A stretch of 64,000 nucleotides of DNA from Dehalococcoidia bacterium (lineage in GTDB: Bacteria; Chloroflexota; Dehalococcoidia; Dehalococcoidales; UBA3254). Location of the stretch: the NCBI GenBank assembly GCA_025361145.1, contig JANYAV010000025.1:1-64000 (forward strand). The letters are read 5' to 3'. The position numbers were made by a program, and so were the translations under genes. Positions 9,969 through 19,538 of this stretch are shown in pieces. The notes beneath the pieces were generated by a model. That model was not told the DNA's origin. It did not search any database and saw only the letters and a list, made by a program, of their open reading frames with translations. Within the stretch, counting starts at the first letter, position 1; the number at the start of each line of letters is the position of its first letter.

Positions 9969-9992
9969 GATTTGCACCACTAGATATTGGGG
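9946..9992 (+). promoter_or_regulatory. Tandem NrdR boxes
   Basis: ACACTATCCATTGTGG (9946-9961) and CCACTAGATATTGGGG (9977-9992), 31 bp start-to-start, upstream of nrdR. Confidence 0.75.
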
Positions 9993-9999
9993 TTTATAA

Positions 10000-10566
10000 A
10001 TGAATTGTCCTTATTGTGGATATACTGATTCAAAGGTCATCGACTCTCGTGACGTTAATGACGGAGTCCGCCGCAGACGCCAGTGCCTGAGCTGTAACGC
10101 TCGCTTTACCACCCATGAACGTTTACAATCGGCCAGTCTGTTCATCATTAAAAAGGACCAACGGCGCGAGGAGTTTAACCGCGAAAAACTGCTGGGAGGG
10201 ATCCGCAGAGCCTGTGAGAAGCGCCCCCTGCCCACCGGTACTATTGAAAAAATCACGGATGAAATCGAAGCCGGCCTGTATAAACTGGGCAAGGCTGAAA
10301 TAGCCAGCACACTGATCGGCGATATGGTGATGGAGAAACTGAAAGAGCATGATTACATCGCTTACATCAGGTTCGCCAGTGTCTACCGGGAGTTCGCCGA
10401 TATAAGAGCGCTCAAAGAAGCGGTAGATAACCTGGTAGTGATGCCGAGAGGACAAGCCAGGGAAGCCTTAACCCCGCGGCCAGATAAAGGCACGAAAAAC
10501 CAGAAAACCGAAACAACGGTTAAGAAAACCAGCAGGAGATCGAAAACCCATGTCAAGCGGGCGTAA
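10000..10566 (+). CDS. nrdR: Transcriptional repressor NrdR
   Basis: 188 aa; MNCPYCGYTDSKVIDSRDVNDGVRRRRQCLSCNARFTTHER zinc ribbon plus ATP-cone. Confidence 0.97.
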   Translation: MNCPYCGYTDSKVIDSRDVNDGVRRRRQCLSCNARFTTHERLQSASLFIIKKDQRREEFNREKLLGGIRRACEKRPLPTGTIEKITDEIEAGLYKLGKAEIASTLIGDMVMEKLKEHDYIAYIRFASVYREFADIRALKEAVDNLVVMPRGQAREALTPRPDKGTKNQKTETTVKKTSRRSKTHVKRA

Positions 10567-13135
10567 TCAGATTGTCAAGACGATCTACTCAGTGGCCGAG
10601 TCGATGGGCATCTCTGAGAGAGAGCGTATCGATAGCGTTATCGAAAAATATATGAAGCTCACGGAGCCGGTGTCACTCCCCGGAATGGAAGCCCTGGTTT
10701 CAGACAAAGCTAAATCAGCGCATGCCCCCAGTTTAATGGAAATTCAAAGCATGGTGAAAGATATCCTGGCCAGGGAAGAACTAAAAAAACAGAAGGAGAA
10801 ACAGCCCAAAATGACTAGCACCATCGCTAAACCAGTAGTGAAAGTTTCTTCAGAAGATAAAACAACTGAAAAAGCGGTCAGCGGAACTAACCTGACTGAA
10901 AACGCAATTCACGTTTTAGAGAAACGCTATTTAAAGAAAGATAAAAGCGGAAAAGCGGTCGAAACACCCATTGAACTATTCAAACGAGTGGCACAGACTA
11001 TCGCCTCCGCCGACCTGAAATATAATGCCAACGCCGACGTTGAGGCACGTGAAGAAGAGTTTTTCCGGATGATGACCAGCCTGGATTTTTTGCCTAACTC
11101 ACCCACCCTGATGAACGCGGGACGGGACCTGGGACAGCTTTCGGCCTGTTTTGTCCTGCCTGTGGGCGATTCAATGGAAGAGATCTTCGACGCCGTTAAA
11201 TACACCGCCCTCATTCACAAGAGCGGCGGCGGTACCGGTTTCTCCTTTTCCCGCTTGAGACCGCATCAGGATAGAGTAGGTTCGACCGGCGGCATCGCCA
11301 GCGGCCCAGTTTCCTTCATCCGCGCCTTCGATACCGCTACCGATGTCATCAAACAGGGCGGCATGCGGCGCGGAGCTAATATGGGCATCCTCAGCGTAGA
11401 CCATCCTGACATCCTGAATTTTATAGACGCCAAAAAGGACATGGTCTCACTGACCAATTTCAACCTTTCAGTGGCTATTACCCAGGACTTTATGGAGGCG
11501 GTTAAAGCCGGCTCTGATTATAACCTGATCAATCCCCATAACGGAGAAGTCTTTGGCAAGTTAAATGCCAAAGAGGTCTTCAACAAAATCGTGGACGGAG
11601 CCTGGAAGACCGGCGATCCGGGTATTGTTTTTATTGACAGAATCAACCGGGACAATCCCACTCCCAAACTGGGTAAGATCGAAAGCACTAATCCCTGCGG
11701 TGAACAACCGCTGCTGCCTTATGAGTCCTGTAACCTCGGCTCGATTAATCTGGCCCGGATGTTGAAAACCGCTAAAAAAGAGGAAATAGACTGGCCGAAA
11801 CTGGCTAAAACTATCCACACCGCGGTGCATTTCCTGGACAACGTGATCGATATGAATAAATTCCCCCTGCCTCAAATCGAACAGCGCACCCGCGAGACAC
11901 GCAAGATCGGTCTGGGCGTCATGGGTTTTGCCGATATGCTGTTGCAGATGGGCATAGCTTATAATTCAGAAGAAGGACTCAAAACTGCCAGCGAGGTTAT
12001 GCGTTTTATTAACGACGAATGCCTTAAGGCCTCTCAAGAACTGGCGGCAGTTCGCGGAGTTTTTCCGGCTTACGAAGGCAGCATCTATGATAAAGCCAAC
12101 GGCATCAAGGTCAGAAACGCGGCCCGCACCACCATCGCTCCTACCGGGACTTTGAGCATCATCGCCAGTTGTTCCGGCGGCATTGAGCCTGTCTTTGCCC
12201 TCAGTTTTACCAAGAACATTCTGGACGGTTCACACCTGATCGAGGTCAATCCCTATTTCGAAGAAGCGGCTAAACGCGGCGGCTTTTACTCTAAAGAACT
12301 AATGCAGAAATTGGCTGAAGGCGAACATCTGGCTGATTTGGCCGATATCCCGGACGATATCAAGCGGGTTTATGTCACCGCCCATGAAATCACACCGGAA
12401 TGGCATGTCAGAATGCAGGCAGCTTTTCAGAAACATACCGATAACGCCGTATCCAAAACGGTGAATTTTGCTAAAACTGCTACCCGCGAGGACGTGGCCA
12501 ATGTATACCTGATGGCTTTTGAGCAAGGTTTGAAAGGCATCACCATCTACCGTGATGGAAGCCGCGAAGGACAGGTGTTGACCACCGGCAAAGACAAAAA
12601 AGCGGAAGCCGCGCCCGCCCAGGCAGCGCCTGTGCAGGTTTCCCGCACTCCGCGGAATAGAGCCAAGGTCACCACAGGTATCACGGAAAAAGTCCAGACA
12701 GGCTGTGGCAACATCTATGTCACGGTAAACTCGGACGATCAGGGTATTTGCGAGGTATTTTCTCACCTGGGTAAAGCCGGCGGCTGCGCCGTGGGGCAAC
12801 TCGAAGCTACCTGCCGTCTGATTTCCTTAGCTCTAAGAGCAGGCGTAGATTTAAATTCGATAGTCAAGCAATTAAAGGGCATCCGCTGTCCATCACCCTG
12901 CTGGGACAACGGCAAATCAGTTTTATCCTGCGCGGACGCCATCGCCATTATCCTGGAAAAATATATTCACGGAAAGACCAATAGTAACGGCAACGGACAT
13001 TCTCATGACAGCGCCAAAACAGCGGATGCGGGTTCATTGAAAAACACCGCAGGGCAATGCCCCGAATGTGCGACCCTGCTGAGCTATCAAGAAGGTTGCT
13101 TCGTCTGTCCCGGATGTGGTTATACTAAGTGTTAA
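10550..13135 (+). CDS. nrdJ: Class II (B12-dependent) ribonucleotide reductase
   Basis: 861 aa; DFLPNSPTLMNAGRDLGQLSACFVLPV, STNPCGEQPLLPYESCNLGSINL, C-terminal Zn-ribbon CPECATLL...CPGCGYTKC. Confidence 0.95.
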   Translation: MSSGRNQIVKTIYSVAESMGISERERIDSVIEKYMKLTEPVSLPGMEALVSDKAKSAHAPSLMEIQSMVKDILAREELKKQKEKQPKMTSTIAKPVVKVSSEDKTTEKAVSGTNLTENAIHVLEKRYLKKDKSGKAVETPIELFKRVAQTIASADLKYNANADVEAREEEFFRMMTSLDFLPNSPTLMNAGRDLGQLSACFVLPVGDSMEEIFDAVKYTALIHKSGGGTGFSFSRLRPHQDRVGSTGGIASGPVSFIRAFDTATDVIKQGGMRRGANMGILSVDHPDILNFIDAKKDMVSLTNFNLSVAITQDFMEAVKAGSDYNLINPHNGEVFGKLNAKEVFNKIVDGAWKTGDPGIVFIDRINRDNPTPKLGKIESTNPCGEQPLLPYESCNLGSINLARMLKTAKKEEIDWPKLAKTIHTAVHFLDNVIDMNKFPLPQIEQRTRETRKIGLGVMGFADMLLQMGIAYNSEEGLKTASEVMRFINDECLKASQELAAVRGVFPAYEGSIYDKANGIKVRNAARTTIAPTGTLSIIASCSGGIEPVFALSFTKNILDGSHLIEVNPYFEEAAKRGGFYSKELMQKLAEGEHLADLADIPDDIKRVYVTAHEITPEWHVRMQAAFQKHTDNAVSKTVNFAKTATREDVANVYLMAFEQGLKGITIYRDGSREGQVLTTGKDKKAEAAPAQAAPVQVSRTPRNRAKVTTGITEKVQTGCGNIYVTVNSDDQGICEVFSHLGKAGGCAVGQLEATCRLISLALRAGVDLNSIVKQLKGIRCPSPCWDNGKSVLSCADAIAIILEKYIHGKTNSNGNGHSHDSAKTADAGSLKNTAGQCPECATLLSYQEGCFVCPGCGYTKC

Positions 13136-13149
13136 TTTGCAGAGAAAAG

Positions 13150-13303
13150 AGGTATAATATTGGTAAGATGTATTTATTGGCTAGCTCCTGTATCAGGGAA
13201 GTACTTCTAAAACCTCTTTCGAGAGGGAAAATTCGTCCCGTCATCAAAATAGTATCTGGTTTGTCTGTTACGCGGCGGCCTTCCGGACTGCCGCTTTTCT
13301 TTA
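13150..13303 (+). ncRNA. Candidate structured RNA or 3' UTR ending in a terminator
   Basis: TATAAT at 13153-13158; perfect hairpin CCTCT-TTCG-AGAGG (13213-13226); GC-rich terminator at the end; no convincing CDS. Confidence 0.35.
13272..13302 (+). terminator. Intrinsic terminator
   Basis: GCGGCGG-ccttccgga-CTGCCGC followed by TTTTCTTT. Confidence 0.75.
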
Positions 13304-13369
13304 AATTATGAAGTTTACTTAGCCGGGTTAATAAAGCTGGCCAGGATTATAGGAAAGGAAGGTGTAAAA

Positions 13370-13633
13370 ATGGAAGAGCATATCTTTATTACACCCGAAG
13401 GACTCAATTTCAAGCCCAGTTGTGACAGCCCGGATCCAGATTTTCTGGATTTTCGTTCGATTAATTTCAACCCGGATGCGACGGTTCAGGACACGATCAA
13501 GGAACTAATGGAGCTTAATGCTAACATCGCGCAGAACAGCACCATGCAGAATCTGCCTTTCTCTATAAATATCGAGCCTCAACGACGCATGCGCTGGCCT
13601 AAAGGGTCCAAGCAACCGATTATGGCCTCCTGA
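13370..13633 (+). CDS. Small conserved-looking hypothetical protein
   Basis: 87 aa ORF with GAAAGGAAGGTG upstream; plausible ribosome-binding site. Confidence 0.5.
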   Translation: MEEHIFITPEGLNFKPSCDSPDPDFLDFRSINFNPDATVQDTIKELMELNANIAQNSTMQNLPFSINIEPQRRMRWPKGSKQPIMAS

Positions 13634-13681
13634 GTCGAATTTCTGCTACACTGTTGATAGCATAAATGAAAGGAGGCTGCG

Positions 13682-13876
13682 GTGTCTTCTAAATGTGAAG
13701 CTATCAACTATCAAGGTTGTCCTCTGACACAGGTCGTTCTGGTCAGTTATTGGTTGGACGTTTTCACTTTACTCTCCGCCTTGCGACCTCATGCCACCCC
13801 CTATCTGCATATCTCTAAGAACCCCATATTAAGCGCCAAAGCTATCAAGATAATTGGCCTGCCGGTGGAGGAGTAA
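13682..13876 (+). CDS. Small hypothetical protein
   Basis: 64 aa ORF; GTG start preceded by AAAGGAGG; directly upstream of radical SAM gene. Confidence 0.4.
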   Translation: MSSKCEAINYQGCPLTQVVLVSYWLDVFTLLSALRPHATPYLHISKNPILSAKAIKIIGLPVEE

Positions 13877-13908
13877 AGACGAGCAAGAAATCTATCACCT
13901 GGGACGAG

Positions 13909-15453
13909 ATGGAGAAAGGCCGCAAGCGGCTGGAGCGGGAAACCGGCAGCATCTTGAAAGACTGGGGCGGCAAATTGCCTTTCGCTTTCGTCTATCCCAA
14001 TAGTTACTTTATCGGCATGTCCAATCTGGGCATGCAGACCATTTACGGGTTTTTAAACGCGCGCGAAGATGCGGTTTGCGAGAGGATCTTCTGGGATAAA
14101 GAGAATAGTGAAAATGGCGTTGTGCCGCTTTCGGTTGAATCTCAACGGCCTCTCACCGATTTCGCCGTACTGGCCTTTTCATTTAATTATGAGATCGACT
14201 TTTTCAACATTGCGCCCCTGCTTAAAGCCAGCGGTATTCCACTCTATGCTGAGCAGAGAGATGAAACCCAGCCACTAATCATCGCGGGAGGGCCCTGCAT
14301 TAGCGCTAATCCGATGCCAATAGCACCGTTTTTCGACTGCCTGTGCATCGGGGAGGCTGAATCTCTTCTGCCGGCCATGCTGCCGGTTATTGAAGAAGGG
14401 CTATCGGGGAACCGTGAAGAATTACTTAGAGCAATGGCCAAAATCCCTGGCGTGTATGTCCCGCAATTTCCCCCGGAAAAACCAGTCACCCGCCAGAAGC
14501 TGATGAATCTCGACGATTATCCGGCCCACTCCATTGTTTTAACGCAAGACACCGAACTCAGCGACCTGTATCTGCTGGAAGTGGAGAGGGGCTGCGCCCA
14601 CAACTGCCGTTTTTGCCTGGTGAGCAGCGCCTTCAGCCCCATGCGCTTTCATTCGCTGGATTCAATGTTAAAACAGGCGGAAATAGGACTTAAATTAAGA
14701 AAAAGAATCGGGCTGGTAGGCCCGGCGGTCACTGATCATCCTCAAATAGAAGAACTTTTAAAAGGTCTGCTAGACCTGGGGGCTCAGGTCTCGATTAGCT
14801 CACTCAGATTGACCTCTCTTAATCAGGAAATTATGCAGCTGCTGGTGAAAGGCGGAATGCGCTCGGTGGCGCTAGCGCCGGAAGCCGGATCGGAATGCCT
14901 CAGGCAATCGATAAAAAAGGGTATAAGCGAATCTCAAATTCTGGAGGCTATCAGACTGGCCGGAGAAGCCGGAATGCAGCAGCTAAAGCTCTATTTCATG
15001 ATCGGGCTGCCAGGAGAAACAGAGGCTGATATACAGGCAATCGTTGATCTGGCGCTGACCGGGAAGAAACTAATTGAGCACAAGCGCGGAAAAACCCGCC
15101 TAACCCTGAATGTTTCACCCTTCGTGCCAAAAGCTAGTACAGTTTTCCAACGCCTGCCAATGACCCCGCTGGATGTCTTACAGGCCAGAATAGCCTTTCT
15201 GAAAAATCGTCTGGCGGGACAGGGGATTAAGATCAATAATGAAAGCCCACAGTGGAGCGAAGTTCAGGCAGTGCTCTCGCGAGGAGATTCCAGTCTGGCT
15301 AAAGCATTGGCTGGCATTGAGAAAGAATCACTGGCTGCCTGGCGTGAAGCTATGGAGACAAACCATATTGATACGGACTACTTCGCGCACCAGGAATGGA
15401 AAGCAGATTCCAAACTACCCTGGTCTATCATAAAATCAGAGACCTCCGGGTAA
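13909..15453 (+). CDS. B12-binding radical SAM protein
   Basis: 514 aa; radical SAM motif CAHNCRFCLVSS and N-terminal B12-binding-like region; start codon may lie upstream. Confidence 0.88.
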   Translation: MEKGRKRLERETGSILKDWGGKLPFAFVYPNSYFIGMSNLGMQTIYGFLNAREDAVCERIFWDKENSENGVVPLSVESQRPLTDFAVLAFSFNYEIDFFNIAPLLKASGIPLYAEQRDETQPLIIAGGPCISANPMPIAPFFDCLCIGEAESLLPAMLPVIEEGLSGNREELLRAMAKIPGVYVPQFPPEKPVTRQKLMNLDDYPAHSIVLTQDTELSDLYLLEVERGCAHNCRFCLVSSAFSPMRFHSLDSMLKQAEIGLKLRKRIGLVGPAVTDHPQIEELLKGLLDLGAQVSISSLRLTSLNQEIMQLLVKGGMRSVALAPEAGSECLRQSIKKGISESQILEAIRLAGEAGMQQLKLYFMIGLPGETEADIQAIVDLALTGKKLIEHKRGKTRLTLNVSPFVPKASTVFQRLPMTPLDVLQARIAFLKNRLAGQGIKINNESPQWSEVQAVLSRGDSSLAKALAGIEKESLAAWREAMETNHIDTDYFAHQEWKADSKLPWSIIKSETSG

Positions 15454-15506
15454 AACCTGCCCCCTTTTAAAGACTAATCGCTTCGCCGGGAAAAATGCCA
15501 TGACTT

Positions 15507-16709
15507 TTATTTATTCTCCACATTTAGTTGAGAGGCCACCCGGCGCATTCCCAGCCCATAAACAAGACTGACAACAACCATAAAGATACCCACGATGCCA
15601 AAGGCCGTTTTGTAAGAATAAGCGCTGATCAAGACTCCGGCAACTATAGGCCCGGTAGACTGGCCGATGTCCATAATGCTGGAGAGTATACCCATCGCCC
15701 CACCTCTGCTATAAGCCCGCGAAAAATCAGCCACCAGAGCTGAAGTAGAAGCTGTGACAGTGGCTAGACCCAAACCGAAAAGCGCTATCAGGCCAATTAA
15801 AAAGATGTAATTAGTGGAAAAAATAATAAAACCGGTAGTTAGGCCACCTAAGGCCAGTCCCGCGGTAATAAGCGGGATTCTACCATAACGGTCAGATAAA
15901 CGACCCATGATCGGTTTAGTTAAAGCAGCCGCCAGTATTTGGGCCGTAAATAACATACCGATCTGCCAGGTGGAAAACCCGGCTTTTTCGTGTAAATAAA
16001 TGGGCAGGAAAGTCTCCAGCGCGCCAAAAGCGAAGTATTGCACCGCCTCAATGCCGCTGGTAGCTAAAATCCCAAGGTGGCGGAAAACAAACATAATATC
16101 CTGGCTATATTTATGACGCTGCTGCTTTAAGGCTTCGCCTGTTGTGGCAGAGATATCGGTAGATAAGGGTAATCTAAAAGCAGCGACCAGCACTAATACA
16201 CCGACGATACCGTCAACCAGATAGACAATATGATAGTCATTCCCAATAATTAAAAGTCCGCCGGCCAGAGGAGCTAGAAAGCGGCCTACCATAGTGGCGG
16301 ATGAATACCAACCCATGCGTTCTCCGCGTCCTTTAGAATAGGTATCCGCCACTGCTGCCATGGCTACCGGTCCCAGAATGGCAGTAGCTAAACCATGGTA
16401 AACCCGCACTAAGACCAGTTCCCAAGGGGCATTGATCAATAGATACAAAAAAGGGGCAGTCGCGAATACTATGGCAGCTATTATGATCACTTTGCGGCGA
16501 CCGATTATATCGGAAAGAATGCCAGCCGGGATGCTGACCAGGATGCCTACCAGCGTGGAAGCCGCTGCAATGAAACCGACGGTGGAGAGCGGCACACCCA
16601 TGGAGCGGATGAACAAGGGCAAAGCCGGATTCTTGGCCATAGTTGAGCTGAAGATGGCCAATCCTCCCATAATACACAACATTAGAAAGGGAGAAATACG
16701 TTTATTCAA
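15507..16709 (-). CDS. MFS transporter
   Basis: 400 aa, about 12 hydrophobic segments; motif GILSDIIGRRKVI. Confidence 0.9.
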   Translation of the reverse strand: MNKRISPFLMLCIMGGLAIFSSTMAKNPALPLFIRSMGVPLSTVGFIAAASTLVGILVSIPAGILSDIIGRRKVIIIAAIVFATAPFLYLLINAPWELVLVRVYHGLATAILGPVAMAAVADTYSKGRGERMGWYSSATMVGRFLAPLAGGLLIIGNDYHIVYLVDGIVGVLVLVAAFRLPLSTDISATTGEALKQQRHKYSQDIMFVFRHLGILATSGIEAVQYFAFGALETFLPIYLHEKAGFSTWQIGMLFTAQILAAALTKPIMGRLSDRYGRIPLITAGLALGGLTTGFIIFSTNYIFLIGLIALFGLGLATVTASTSALVADFSRAYSRGGAMGILSSIMDIGQSTGPIVAGVLISAYSYKTAFGIVGIFMVVVSLVYGLGMRRVASQLNVENK

Positions 16710-16841
16710 TTAAGGTTCCTCAATATACAATCAGCATTATGAGGATAGGTTACCAGTTTTCGATCAACCACTTCAAGCTAAATTTAAGTGATAACCTGGC
16801 ATGCATCAGCATGAATATCTTGACCTGATCATTAACGCCAT

Positions 16842-17558
16842 TTATTTATTCTTCTTTTGTAATATTGCGGTAGTAACGTATTTTTTCCCCTCAATATCGG
16901 GATGTTTGGCGTTTTCAAAGACAGCGGTGAAGCCGAGGTGCGCTGCGGCAACTTCAATATGACACAAGGCTATTCCGATATCCAGCGAAGTGATCTTTTC
17001 CATATAGAGAGGGCCCGCGCATTTACGCCGGTAAACGTGGATGATATCCCCTGCGCCATGAATATACCAAGGCTGGAGGTTCATCGCGGAGGGTGCCAGC
17101 CACACCGCCTCAACAATAATCTTGTCCAGTTCGCCTCCGCTAATCTTGTCGGTTGAAACCCGTTTGAATTCGCTTAAAGCTTTGCGGTACAGCTCTTGAT
17201 CCGGCTTGCCCACGGAAATCTTGGCCAAATTCCGTTGGTCTTTCACCCTGGGTATCCTGGGACCAGAGCCAACCCGCCAGCACGTGCCGTACCCCAGGCC
17301 TGTCAGCTTTAAGATGAGTTGCTCGCCCATAAAACCCGCATCATCGCCACAGGTACTATTGTTGTCTGCCCGTATAAAAACGTAATATGGAGCTCCCCCT
17401 TTATCCCCTGGGTCAGTTTCCGCCAGTTCCAGATAAACCGGACAGTTTCCTAGCTGCCTCAAGCTGTTTATAGTAGTCTGAATTTCCTGTTTCATTTGTT
17501 CTGATTTTTCCGGTTTATACTTACGGATGGATTGTCTTTTAAGAATTAAGTTAAGCAT
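16842..17558 (-). CDS. Nitroreductase-family protein
   Basis: 238 aa; MLNLILKRQSIRKYKPE start and WLAPSAMNLQPWYIH. Confidence 0.85.
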   Translation of the reverse strand: MLNLILKRQSIRKYKPEKSEQMKQEIQTTINSLRQLGNCPVYLELAETDPGDKGGAPYYVFIRADNNSTCGDDAGFMGEQLILKLTGLGYGTCWRVGSGPRIPRVKDQRNLAKISVGKPDQELYRKALSEFKRVSTDKISGGELDKIIVEAVWLAPSAMNLQPWYIHGAGDIIHVYRRKCAGPLYMEKITSLDIGIALCHIEVAAAHLGFTAVFENAKHPDIEGKKYVTTAILQKKNK

Positions 17559-17616
17559 TTTTGCTCCTTTGGTTTAAAATATATCTAAAACATTATTCTT
17601 TTATGACTGATTATGA

Positions 17617-18477
17617 TCAATCCCATGCACTCAGGTTTTTCTTGACAAATTGCCGGAAGGTCTGCGGTTTCTTGTGCATAACATTCTCAAAAGTAGTTGT
17701 GGTTTTTTTGGCAGCGCCCCACCTGGTCATCATATAAAGCATACTCATAACTTTGGCATATTCTCGATCTAAACCGCGGACCTCAGTCCAATATTTTTTG
17801 GCCAATGACGGGTTAGGATTAGCATAAGTTATTTTTCTGCCAAGTTCCTCAGATAGTATTTGTGATACGGCGTAATAATCTATGGCTTCCGGGCCAGTGA
17901 TTGAGTAAGCCCTGTTTTGGTGCTTATCCGGCTCGCTCAATACCTTTGCGGTGATTTCGCCGATATCCTCAGCATCAATAAAACTGGTTAACGCTGCTTT
18001 AACCGGAACGACAATACGATCGAAATGTTTAATTTCAAATGCGTGTATTCCGCTAATATTTTGCATGAAAAAGCTGGGACGAATATGGCAGTACGACAAA
18101 CCCGCCTGTTCGATATATTTTTCAATTTTATGATGCGGCGGTATAGGGTTGTATTCTACGCCGATGAGAGATAAAAAGCTTACAAGTTTTACGCCACCTT
18201 TGGATTTAAGTGTTTCTATAAAAGGTTTTAAATCCTGTGGTTGGCCCAGCTGCGGCGGGCGCATTATAAACACCCGGTCAACATCCCGGAGAGCAACCGA
18301 AAAGGTTTTGGCATCAGTAAAGTTAAAATAAACGCTTTTGACTTGATCGCCGTATTTTTCCTGCAGCGCTTCAACATTGATGTCAGCAGCAACAATATCC
18401 TGGCCGTTTTTAATTAAATACTGCGCCACATATCCGCCTACATTGCCAAGTGCGCCAGTAACCATCACTTTACTCAT
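17617..18477 (-). CDS. NmrA-like NAD(P)-binding protein
   Basis: MSKVMVTGALGNVGGYVAQYLIKNGQDIVAADIN Rossmann motif; start placed at internal ATG 18477. Confidence 0.88.
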   Translation of the reverse strand: MSKVMVTGALGNVGGYVAQYLIKNGQDIVAADINVEALQEKYGDQVKSVYFNFTDAKTFSVALRDVDRVFIMRPPQLGQPQDLKPFIETLKSKGGVKLVSFLSLIGVEYNPIPPHHKIEKYIEQAGLSYCHIRPSFFMQNISGIHAFEIKHFDRIVVPVKAALTSFIDAEDIGEITAKVLSEPDKHQNRAYSITGPEAIDYYAVSQILSEELGRKITYANPNPSLAKKYWTEVRGLDREYAKVMSMLYMMTRWGAAKKTTTTFENVMHKKPQTFRQFVKKNLSAWD

Positions 18478-18901
18478 GGTTTTTCTCTTCCAATAAGACT
18501 GTGTTGGCTTTTTTAAGCAATACAATCAGGTTACTAAAATTATTTGGGCCAAGTTGCTCCTGGAGCAGTTTCATCGTCTTGATATATTCTTTAAAGGTAA
18601 CATCGACCAGCTTCCTGGCATTTTTAGATGGGTTAAGAATAAAACTGCGCTTATCGCGGGGTGAGGGTACTTTCTCAATATATCCATGTTGGATTAAGCT
18701 GGAAACCATAGTGGTAATCATAGGTTTTTTCACCTTAAAAAAATCTGCTGCTATAACCGGAGTGACCAGTTTCTCACTTTTGCAGATTAAAATAAGTAAA
18801 CCCATCTCGCTGGATCTAATGGGCATATCTTTCCTGGTGTTGATATGAAGGCGGCAAAACAGGGAAACCGTTTCGGCTCCTTCAATTAAATCTCCACTCA
18901 T
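18470..18901 (-). CDS. MarR-family regulator
   Basis: 143 aa; wHTH (FFKVKKPMITTMVSSLIQHGYIEKVPSPRDKRSFILN); overlaps the NmrA-like gene by 8 nt. Confidence 0.85.
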   Translation of the reverse strand: MSGDLIEGAETVSLFCRLHINTRKDMPIRSSEMGLLILICKSEKLVTPVIAADFFKVKKPMITTMVSSLIQHGYIEKVPSPRDKRSFILNPSKNARKLVDVTFKEYIKTMKLLQEQLGPNNFSNLIVLLKKANTVLLEEKNHE

Positions 18902-18977
18902 ACAGCACCTCGAAATTAAAGTTAATACAGTTACCTATATTATAGTTAATCTGATTAACTATTTCAAGAGAGGCAAA

Positions 18978-19007
18978 TTGCATAAAGAGAGTCATTCAGA
19001 CTATAAT
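18978..19007 (+). promoter_or_regulatory. Promoter of crcB transcript
   Basis: TTGCAT - 18 bp - TATAAT. Confidence 0.55.
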
Positions 19008-19013
19008 AGCTGC

Positions 19014-19107
19014 TGGCGATGAAGCTCGCCGGGGGAATAATATTTACTCGAACCGTCTTGAATGACTGATAGCTTCTACTGGTTACACACCGGTAGAGGC
19101 TTTTTTA
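19014..19107 (+). ncRNA. Fluoride riboswitch (crcB motif) with terminator
   Basis: GGCGATGAAGCTCGCC...GAACCGTCTTGAATGACTGATAGCTTCTACTGG, then terminator GCTTCTACTGGT-TACAC-ACCGGTAGAGGC-TTTTTT, upstream of crcB. Confidence 0.92.
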
Positions 19108-19151
19108 TTAATTATTAAACGGAAAAGACGACTAATAGAAAAGGAAAGGAA

Positions 19152-19538
19152 ATGAAAGACATCCTATTTTTAGCTTTAGCGGGTTCTCTAGGAGCCTTAA
19201 GCCGCTACGGATTAAGCGGCGCAACGCAACGATTAAGCGGAGCCGGTTTTCCTTTTGGCACACTGCTGGTCAATGTCCTAGGCTGCCTGATGATCGGTTT
19301 TATCATGCAGGTTGGTCTTAATACTGACATAATTCCCCGCAGTCTGAGAACGATCATTACCATCGGCTTTCTGGGGGCTTTTACTACCTTTTCAACCTTT
19401 AGCTACGAAACAGTAAGTTTTATGCAGGACGGAGCCTGGCTGCAGGCATCTTTAAATATCTTGGCTAATCTGATACTGTGTATCGGCGCCACCATAATCG
19501 GCATGGCTTGCGGCAGATTAGTGGCAGGAGGAGCGTAA
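19152..19538 (+). CDS. crcB: Fluoride exporter CrcB/Fluc
   Basis: 128 aa; GSLGALSRYGLSG...GTLLVNVLGCLMIGF...GFLGAFTTFSTFSYET. Confidence 0.96.
   Translation: MKDILFLALAGSLGALSRYGLSGATQRLSGAGFPFGTLLVNVLGCLMIGFIMQVGLNTDIIPRSLRTIITIGFLGAFTTFSTFSYETVSFMQDGAWLQASLNILANLILCIGATIIGMACGRLVAGGA

Noticed and set aside
12299-12799. 166-aa minus-strand ORF inside nrdJ
   Set aside because: Fully antisense to a well-supported conserved gene; no recognisable family.
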